Shown: positions 42,109-47,608 of the stretch, one piece after another
How positions within the stretch are numbered: the first letter of the stretch is position 1
How the letters are laid out: each line of letters opens with the position of its first letter
From: CAYPXN01 sp964470915
GTDB lineage: Bacteria; UBA10199; JADFYH01
Reading direction: 5' to 3'
Assembly: GCA_964470915.1 (NCBI GenBank)
Contig: CAYYEM010000012.1
Span: 1-47,608 of the forward strand
DNA length: 47,608 bases
Notes under the pieces: generated by a model
Database searches by the model: none
What the model saw: only the letters and a program-made list of their open reading frames with translations
What the model was told of the DNA's origin: nothing
Position numbers and translations under genes: made by a program

Positions 42109-42993
42109 CTATTTATTGACATAGCCCAACTCTTTGAGTTGGAAATCACTTTTGGTCCAGTCCTTCACTACTTTCACGAATAAAGTTAAGAAAACCTTTT
42201 TGCCAGCAAGCTTTTCAATCTCCTTGCGGGCTTGCACCCCTACTTTCTTAAGCATGGAACCGCCTTTTCCAATCACGATGGGCTTCTGGGAATCTTTTTC
42301 GACGTAGATCGTCGCACTGATGCGATCGAGCTTTTCTTCTTCTTTATATTCATCAATCACCACTGCAATGGAATAGGGAATTTCCTCATGGGTGAGTTCG
42401 AAAAGCTTTTCACGGATGAGTTCTGAGCTTAAATAGCGCATATCCCGGTTAGTCATCTCATCATTCGGATAAAAGGCAGGGCCTTCTTTCATATAATGAA
42501 AAGTTTTATCGATGAGATCTTCCACACCATCTTCACGTAAAGCAGAAACCAAAAATATTTCTTTCCAATTTGAAAGATCTTTCCAAACATCTAAAAGAGG
42601 TAAAAGAGTTTCTTTCACACTCTGATCCACTTTGTTAATGACTAAAAAACAAGGCTTTTTACTTTTTTTGATTAATTGGATGATTTCTTCGTCTGCTGCA
42701 TCCGGCTTTTTAGCTTCAATCACATAATAGATAATATCTGCCTCATCTACAGAGCTACGTGCTTCATCGACCATGTGTTCATTCAAGGCCTTATGTGGCT
42801 TATGTAAACCGGGCGTATCTAAAAACAAAAGTTGGCCTTTGGAGGTATTACAAATTCCTAAAAATTTTTGGCGAGTAGTTTGAGGTTTTGCAGAAACTAT
42901 AGAAAGTTTTTCACCCAAAATTGCATTGAGTAAGGTTGATTTCCCTACATTGGGCTTTCCTAATATTGCGATATAACCAGATTTGAAGGACAT
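42109..42993 (-). CDS. era: GTPase Era
   Basis: This 294-aa protein has the G domain (G1 GKPNVGKSTLLNAI, G3 DTPGLH, G4 NKVD) followed by a KH domain (PIVIGKGGSMLKKVG), the standard Era layout. Era binds 16S rRNA near its 3' end and helps 30S maturation. It lies immediately downstream of rnc, an arrangement conserved across bacteria. The spacer to rnc holds a REP-like palindrome. Confidence 0.95.
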   Translation of the reverse strand: MSFKSGYIAILGKPNVGKSTLLNAILGEKLSIVSAKPQTTRQKFLGICNTSKGQLLFLDTPGLHKPHKALNEHMVDEARSSVDEADIIYYVIEAKKPDAADEEIIQLIKKSKKPCFLVINKVDQSVKETLLPLLDVWKDLSNWKEIFLVSALREDGVEDLIDKTFHYMKEGPAFYPNDEMTNRDMRYLSSELIREKLFELTHEEIPYSIAVVIDEYKEEEKLDRISATIYVEKDSQKPIVIGKGGSMLKKVGVQARKEIEKLAGKKVFLTLFVKVVKDWTKSDFQLKELGYVNK

Positions 42994-42999
42994 GTTATC

Positions 43000-43026
43000 G
43001 TAGGGCGATGCACGCGTCGCCCCTAC
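43000..43026. repeat. REP-like palindrome between rnc and era
   Basis: GTAGGGCGA (43000-43008) pairs with TCGCCCCTAC (43017-43026), allowing one extra base, around an 8-nt loop. The same GTAGGGG/CCCCTAC arms recur inside mnmA at 45504-45531. The right arm supplies the TAG stop codon of rnc (43023-43025). Confidence 0.7.
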
Positions 43027-43748
43027 CCCACTTTCTCTATTTTTTCTAAAGCTTCTCGAGCCGCATTTTGCTCTGCTTCTTTCTTACTTTTTCCACTGCC
43101 CGTACCGTAAACTTCGCCATTGATCAAAATATTCACCTGAAAAGTTTTATTATGGTCCGGCCCCGATTCATCGGTCATACGATATTTAGGAACCATTTTA
43201 AAAAGAGTCTGTGCAGTTTCTTGCAAATGCGTTTTGTAATCTTTGTAAAAACCTTCGTTATTCACCTGCTCTAATAGAAGCAGAGCATGTTTTTTTACCA
43301 CTTTAAATGTCTTACGAAAACCACGATCGAGATAAATCGCACCCAAAACAGCCTCATATGCATCTGCCAAAAGAGAAGGCTTTTCACGACCCTGACCTAT
43401 TTCTTCTCCCTTACCCAAATAAAGTAACTCTCCTATCCCCAAAGACTTTGCCATCCAGGCTAAAGTTTTTTCGTTTACCATGGCAGCTCGTAACTTGGAA
43501 AGTTCGCCTTCAGGGTATTCTGAGTATTGGTCCATGAGAGTATGCGAAACTACTAGTTCAAGCACCGCGTCTCCCAAAAACTCCAAACGTTCATTGTGTA
43601 AGTAAGAAGGAATTTTTCTTTCGTTGGCAAAAGACTTATGGGTTAAAGCGGATTTCAGCAAATCCCGATTCCAAAAGCTTACCCCCAGATTTTTTTCGAG
43701 TTTTTTTAAACGCTTTTTTTCATCCCTCAAAAGTTTTCCCAAAAACAT
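43023..43748 (-). CDS. rnc: ribonuclease III
   Basis: This 241-aa protein has the RNase III endonuclease domain (SALTHKSFANER, ERLEFLGDAVLELVV signature, ADAYEAVLGAIYLD) followed by a double-stranded-RNA-binding domain (DYKTHLQETAQ, KSKKEAEQNAAREALEKI). It processes rRNA precursors and duplex RNAs. I use the ATG at 43748, which overlaps the mtaB end by 29 nt, rather than 43784. The TAG stop falls within a REP-like palindrome. Confidence 0.94.
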   Translation of the reverse strand: MFLGKLLRDEKKRLKKLEKNLGVSFWNRDLLKSALTHKSFANERKIPSYLHNERLEFLGDAVLELVVSHTLMDQYSEYPEGELSKLRAAMVNEKTLAWMAKSLGIGELLYLGKGEEIGQGREKPSLLADAYEAVLGAIYLDRGFRKTFKVVKKHALLLLEQVNNEGFYKDYKTHLQETAQTLFKMVPKYRMTDESGPDHNKTFQVNILINGEVYGTGSGKSKKEAEQNAAREALEKIEKVG

Positions 43749-45033
43749 GGTCACCATCGTAGCGAGTGATCTCGCAATGTACAAGTTTTCCTTTTAGGTT
43801 TTTGTCAGAAATAAACTGCACCGGCAAATAATTTCGACTCATCCCTCGATAAAGTCCCCCTAAGTTCTGATGAAAATCTTCTACCACAAGTTCCAGTTTT
43901 CTTCCTACAAAACTTTGATAAAATTTTTGCCTAAGCTGTTGAGAATAATCCGTCAGCTTCTCTACACGCCTTCGTTTATCACGTGGCGACACTTGATTCA
44001 AAAACTTTTCTGCCCGGGTTTTCTTCTTAGGAGCAAAAGGGAAAACATGCAAATAATCGAGTGAGGATTCCTGAATTAAGTTAAAACTTGATTCAAAACG
44101 CTCTTCATCTTCGTAAGGAAAGCCCACCATTACATCAGTTCCCAGACAAATATCGGGAATCTTTTCCTTCAGTTTCCAGCTTAAATCTCGAAATTCTTCG
44201 GCCAGATAACGGCGCCGCATGAGCTGTAAAATCGTATTATCACCACTTTGCAGAGGGATATGTAAATGTTCACAAAATACTTTAGAAGTACTTAAAAAAT
44301 CAATGATTTCTTCACTTACCTCTTCTGGGTCAATGGAAGAAATTCTCACGCGAGGAATAGGCTTATCTCTTTCAATCATTTGCATTAAATTGAATAAAGA
44401 TTTGGCGGGCTTTAAATCATAGCCATAAGTTCCAATATGAATTCCTGTTAACACTGCTTCCTGAAATCCTTTGTCTGATAGAAGATGTAATTCCTCAATG
44501 ACTTTTTCAGGGCTCAAGCTCCTGTTTTTACCCCGCGCAAAAGGAATCACACAATAGCTGCACATCTGATTGCAACCATCCTGAATTTTCATGAAAGCCC
44601 GAGTGTTTTTAGAATAAGAAGTAAAGCTCGAAGTAAACAGTTCTTCTTCCTGAAAAATATCATCTACTACAATTTGAGGCACTAAAGGCTTCGCTTGTTT
44701 CAAATAATCTAAAATCGAAGCTTTTTGACTGTTGCCCAATATAAAAGAAACCCCTTCTACTTGAGCCAAGGCTTGCGGATCTGTTTGGGCAGAGCAACCC
44801 GTCACTAAAATTGACGCTTCGGGATTTTTTCGATGGGCTTTTCGAATGAGATAACGTGCTTCTTTATCTGCTTCATTAGTCACGGTACAGGTATTCACGA
44901 TATAGGCATCGGCTGGAGAAGAATAATCCACTAAATTCCAACCTTCATTCGCAAGCATTCCCTCGATCACTGCCGAATCATATTGGTTGGCTTTGCAACC
45001 CATGGAAGCTATGGCGACTGTCTTTTTCTGCAT
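43720..45033 (-). CDS. mtaB: tRNA N6-threonylcarbamoyladenosine(37) methylthiotransferase
   Basis: This 437-aa protein has the methylthiotransferase domain (VAIASMGCKANQYDS, YIVNTCTVTNEADKEAR, LVTGCSAQ), the radical SAM domain (IQDGCNQMCSYCVIPFARG) and a TRAM-like end. The GCKANQYDS and NTCTVTNEAD blocks are typical of MtaB rather than MiaB, so the product is ms2t6A37. With miaB nearby, the genome would methylthiolate both i6A and t6A tRNAs. It overlaps rnc at its 3' end. Confidence 0.93.
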   Translation of the reverse strand: MQKKTVAIASMGCKANQYDSAVIEGMLANEGWNLVDYSSPADAYIVNTCTVTNEADKEARYLIRKAHRKNPEASILVTGCSAQTDPQALAQVEGVSFILGNSQKASILDYLKQAKPLVPQIVVDDIFQEEELFTSSFTSYSKNTRAFMKIQDGCNQMCSYCVIPFARGKNRSLSPEKVIEELHLLSDKGFQEAVLTGIHIGTYGYDLKPAKSLFNLMQMIERDKPIPRVRISSIDPEEVSEEIIDFLSTSKVFCEHLHIPLQSGDNTILQLMRRRYLAEEFRDLSWKLKEKIPDICLGTDVMVGFPYEDEERFESSFNLIQESSLDYLHVFPFAPKKKTRAEKFLNQVSPRDKRRRVEKLTDYSQQLRQKFYQSFVGRKLELVVEDFHQNLGGLYRGMSRNYLPVQFISDKNLKGKLVHCEITRYDGDHVFGKTFEG

Positions 45034-45052
45034 AATTCTTAGTTAAAAATCA

Positions 45053-45075
45053 CCTTCTCCCTTTGGGGAGAGGGT
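45053..45075. repeat. REP-like CCTTCTCC/GGAGAGGG palindrome between mnmA and mtaB
   Basis: CCTTCTCC and GGAGAGGG form a stem with one mismatch around CTTTGG. It belongs to the same CCCTCTCC-type family as the pair at 46198-46291 and lies in the 48-bp spacer. Confidence 0.6.
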
Positions 45076-45081
45076 AAAAGG

Positions 45082-46170
45082 CTACAAGGGTTTATCAATC
45101 CACGCCCCACCCAACACTTCGTCTCCTTGATAGAAAACAATGGCTTGTCCGGGGCTGATCGCACGTTGCTCTTCTGAAAATCTTACTTCGACTTTTCCCT
45201 CTTCAAGCACTTTAACATGACAAGCTTCCGCTGTAGTTCGATATCGAATTTTTGCCTGAACTATTTCATTTTCCAAAGGTTGATAGCCCACCCAACTGAC
45301 TTGTGAAGCAAGAAGTGCATCATGATATAAAGCCGAATCTTCCGTTAAAGTAATTTGGTTTAATTGTGGATCAATTTTACTGACATAATATCTAGAACCC
45401 ATTGCCACTTGAATACCGCGACGTTGTCCAATGGTGTAATGATGAATACCTCGATGCTGACCTAGGACTTTGCCATTAAGGTCTACAAAATCACCACGAT
45501 TTTGTAGGGGAGATTCATGAATCGCCCCTACATACTGCTCGATAAAAGCACCCGGATCATCATTCGGAACAAAACAAATTTCCTGACTTTCGGGTTTATC
45601 TTTTGTTTTTAAATTATATTTTTTAGCTAAATCTCGAACTTCTGGTTTTGTAAGATCTCCCACAGGAAATAAAATTTTAGCCAAATCTTTCTGCTTGAGT
45701 GAAAATAAAAAATAACTTTGATCTTTATTCGGATCTTTACCTCTCAAAAGTTGTAATCGCCCCTCAGATGTTTTTGCAATACGTGCATAATGTCCTGTGG
45801 CAACATAATCGGCTCCTAACTCTTCTGCCTTTGCCAAGAACGCATCAAACTTGATATCTTGATTGCAAAGCACACAGGGATTGGGGGTTCTCCCCATTAA
45901 ATATTCTCTCACAAAGGTGTTCATGACCTTTTCTTTAAACTCTTCTTTTAAATTCATGGAATAAAAAGGAATATCGAGAGACGAGCAAATGGAACGTGCA
46001 TCGTTGAAATCTTTTACCGAGCAACAACCCGATACTTTTGCTTCAGCATCGGCAGGAGGCTCCGCGAGCTTCATTGAAATGCCAATCACATCGTAACCCT
46101 GTTCTTTCAAAAGAACAGCGGTTACAGATGAATCCACTCCTCCACTCATGGCACACACAACTCGTTTCAT
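45082..46170 (-). CDS. mnmA: tRNA-specific 2-thiouridylase
   Basis: This 362-aa enzyme has the PP-loop VVCAMSGGVDSSV, catalytic Cys segments TPNPCVLCNQDIKF and SQEICFVPNDD, and the C-terminal GIHHYTIGQRRG and ISPGQAIVFYQGDEVLGGAWI motifs. It thiolates U34 of tRNAs for Lys, Glu and Gln, taking sulfur from IscS encoded just upstream. Between FIEQY and GDFVDLNGKVLG lies VGAIHESPLQNR, encoded by a 28-bp near-perfect palindrome that looks like a REP insertion in frame; other MnmAs have only a short loop here. I use the ATG at 46170 rather than a TTG at 46188. Confidence 0.95.
   Translation of the reverse strand: MKRVVCAMSGGVDSSVTAVLLKEQGYDVIGISMKLAEPPADAEAKVSGCCSVKDFNDARSICSSLDIPFYSMNLKEEFKEKVMNTFVREYLMGRTPNPCVLCNQDIKFDAFLAKAEELGADYVATGHYARIAKTSEGRLQLLRGKDPNKDQSYFLFSLKQKDLAKILFPVGDLTKPEVRDLAKKYNLKTKDKPESQEICFVPNDDPGAFIEQYVGAIHESPLQNRGDFVDLNGKVLGQHRGIHHYTIGQRRGIQVAMGSRYYVSKIDPQLNQITLTEDSALYHDALLASQVSWVGYQPLENEIVQAKIRYRTTAEACHVKVLEEGKVEVRFSEEQRAISPGQAIVFYQGDEVLGGAWIDKPL
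45504..45531. repeat. REP-like palindrome inside the mnmA coding sequence
   Basis: GTAGGGGAGATTCA (45504-45517) and TGAATCGCCCCTAC (45518-45531) are reverse complements with one mismatch. The element is read in frame as VGAIHESPL on the minus strand. Its arms match the palindrome at 43000-43026. Confidence 0.8.
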
Positions 46171-46197
46171 AAAATAATCACTCTTCAAAGTATTTCA

Positions 46198-46291
46198 CCT
46201 TCTCCCTTTGGGGAGAAGGCCGGGATGAGGGGGAGGGTTTCACTCGAGTGCACGCCCCCCTCTCCCTACCCTCTCCCCAAAAGGGAGAGGG
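46198..46291. repeat. composite pair of CTCTCCC palindromes between iscS and mnmA
   Basis: CCTTCTCC/GGAGAAGG (46198-46219) and CCCTCTCCC/GGGAGAGGG (46269-46291) are two hairpins facing each other. A GAGGGGGAGGG ... CCCCCCTCTCCC outer complement gives a large folded structure in the 128-bp spacer. This is a widespread proteobacterial repeat type. It may modulate iscS-mnmA mRNA. Confidence 0.75.
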
Positions 46292-46298
46292 TGTTAAA

Positions 46299-47438
46299 TT
46301 AAAACTTCCGAATCCTCTCTACAATCTTAGGCAATATTTCTAAAAGTCTCTCTACTTCTTTTTCAGTATTATATTTCGACAAACTCAAGCGTAGCGAAGC
46401 TTTTGCTTCTCGTGAAGTGCGCCCCATCGCCAGCAACACATGCGAAGGGTCAATCGAGCCGGACTCACAAGCCGCACCCGTAGAAGCCGCTATTCCCTGT
46501 AAATCTAAATTAAAAAGCAGACTTTCTCCATCCACACCCTTCACAGTGAAATTAGAAGTATTATATAATCGACTTTGAGGATCGCCATTTAATTCAACAC
46601 CCTCAATGTTAGAAATAATTCCTTCTTCTAATTTCTGACGTAAAGCAGAAATATGAGATTCAGAATCCTCCAAATCTTGCATACAAACTTCAAAAGCTTT
46701 GGTCATTCCACAAATGCCACTTAAATTTTGTGTTCCACCGCGCAGTGATCTTTCTTGAGTGCCTCCAAGATGCAAGGGAGCAATTTTGATTCCGTTCCTA
46801 ATGTAAAGAAGACCCACTCCCTTCGGGCCATGAAATTTATGAGCAGAAATCGACAGTAGATCGATAGGTATATTCTTCAAATCAATTTTGATTTTCCCAG
46901 CAGCTTGCACGGCATCACAATGAAACAAAACTTTTTTCTCGCGACATAATTTTCCAATTTTATCTACAGGATAAGTATTACCAATCTCATTATTGGCCCA
47001 CATCAAAGAAACGAGAAGAGTTTTATCACTTAACTTCTCACTCAATTCATCCAAAGAAATTCGCCCTTGTTGATCTACTTTTAAATAATGAATGACAAAA
47101 TTTTTGGATTTCAAAAAGTCAAGGCTGCGAAGCGTTGCGTGATGTTCTATCGGAGAACTAATGATTTCCCTTTTCTCACCTTGAGCAAGTTCAGCAAGTC
47201 CTAAAATCGCCGTATTAATACTTTCCGTTCCACCACTCGTAAAAATAATTTCTTGTTCTTCGCAATTCAACAAATGAGCGAGTTGATCTCGAGAGTGATT
47301 CAAAATTTTTCGCGCTTCTTGGCCCGCCCAATGAATACTCGAGGGATTTCCAAAGTGTTCCTCCCCTTCACGCAACAAAGCTTTCACTTCAGGAGCTAGC
47401 GGAGACGTCGCATTATTGTCGAAATAGATTTTTTGCAT
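46299..47438 (-). CDS. iscS: cysteine desulfurase (IscS/NifS family)
   Basis: This 379-aa PLP enzyme starts MQKIYFDNNATSPLAPEV. It has GNPSSIHWAG, TSGGTESIN, the PLP lysine in SISAHKFHGPKGVG, and the persulfide cysteine in GAACESGSIDPSHVLLAMG. It takes sulfur from cysteine for Fe-S assembly and for MnmA, whose gene follows. No iscU or iscR is nearby, so tRNA thiolation is the evident local role. A TTG at 47468 would add ten residues; the ATG at 47438 fits the family. Confidence 0.93.
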   Translation of the reverse strand: MQKIYFDNNATSPLAPEVKALLREGEEHFGNPSSIHWAGQEARKILNHSRDQLAHLLNCEEQEIIFTSGGTESINTAILGLAELAQGEKREIISSPIEHHATLRSLDFLKSKNFVIHYLKVDQQGRISLDELSEKLSDKTLLVSLMWANNEIGNTYPVDKIGKLCREKKVLFHCDAVQAAGKIKIDLKNIPIDLLSISAHKFHGPKGVGLLYIRNGIKIAPLHLGGTQERSLRGGTQNLSGICGMTKAFEVCMQDLEDSESHISALRQKLEEGIISNIEGVELNGDPQSRLYNTSNFTVKGVDGESLLFNLDLQGIAASTGAACESGSIDPSHVLLAMGRTSREAKASLRLSLSKYNTEKEVERLLEILPKIVERIRKF

Positions 47439-47459
47439 AATATGCCGAAATTTCAGGAA

Positions 47460-47487
47460 CTTATACAAGCAAAGCCATAGATGTCAA
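47460..47487 (-). promoter_or_regulatory. sigma70-type promoter of the iscS gene group
   Basis: On the minus strand, TTGACA (complement of 47482-47487) is followed after 16 bp by TATAAG (complement of 47460-47465). The start would fall near 47452, about 14 nt before the iscS ATG. It probably drives iscS-mnmA and possibly further genes. Confidence 0.65.
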
Positions 47488-47608
47488 GAGAGTGAAAAAA
47501 CTGCCCATTCATTCATAGAGTGAGTAAAAAAAAATATCATTTTTTTGACATTACGTGGGTAAAAAAAAAATTATTAATCTCCGATTCCACTGACAATCAT
47601 TAACAAAC

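Overview
The window looks like a fragment of an AT-rich, Gram-negative, deltaproteobacteria- or Bdellovibrionota-like genome, probably a metagenome-derived scaffold. It contains a run of exactly 100 N at 16015-16114. The case for this affiliation is the order aroA-rpsA-sppA-ihfB-HIT-lapA, a GlnD uridylyltransferase, a two-subunit class I fumarase, beta-barrel-like and secreted proteins, and several families of REP-like palindromes. The assignment is an inference from gene content and order; no sequence search was possible.

Layout. Positions 1-143 hold the N-terminus of a MeaB-type GTPase on the minus strand. Positions 259-8074 form a plus-strand island of eight genes, more AT-rich by eye than its flanks. 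They are two B12-binding radical SAM enzymes, a 138-aa Cys-free protein, a 251-aa protein I do not recognise, a DRE-TIM aldolase-like protein, a 77-aa Ser/Thr/Gly/Ala-rich Cys-free peptide, a YcaO and a TfuA. I read this as an unusual RiPP-type or protein-modification locus: YcaO-TfuA for thioamide or azoline chemistry, radical SAM/B12 for methylation or a related C-H reaction, and an added aldolase. The two small ORFs alone carry a consensus Shine-Dalgarno, and an intrinsic terminator lies between the 77-aa peptide and ycaO. Both fit abundant substrates and scarce enzymes. No transporter or leader peptidase is visible in the island.

Positions 8076-16530 are minus-strand housekeeping genes (lapA, HIT hydrolase, IHF-like, sppA, rpsA, aroA, tyrA, pheA), interrupted by a plus-strand beta-propeller gene and the assembly gap. 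Positions 16616-21648 hold a VKOR-DsbA fusion, a barrel-like protein with an HExxH motif, the two fumarase subunits and a small exported protein. Positions 21645-32327 hold apaG, polA, two adjacent giant proteins (1109 and 1042 aa) and a gamma-carbonic-anhydrase-like/VanZ pair. One giant ends in an HExxH zincin-like domain; the other embeds a GpsA-like Rossmann enzyme. They appear to share a hydrophobic module.

Positions 32479-47438 are almost entirely minus-strand core genes: a DUF151 nuclease family gene, miaB, a small zinc-knuckle protein, glnD, mutS, a Xre/nucleotidyltransferase pair with a palindromic operator, yraN, era, rnc, mtaB, mnmA and iscS. IscS would supply sulfur to MnmA, and MiaB and MtaB are tRNA methylthiotransferases, so this end is rich in tRNA-modification genes. 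REP-like palindromes of several families sit in the spacers, and one has apparently been accommodated in frame inside mnmA. No rRNA, tRNA or CRISPR array was seen, and no stretch longer than about 300 bases lacks a gene.
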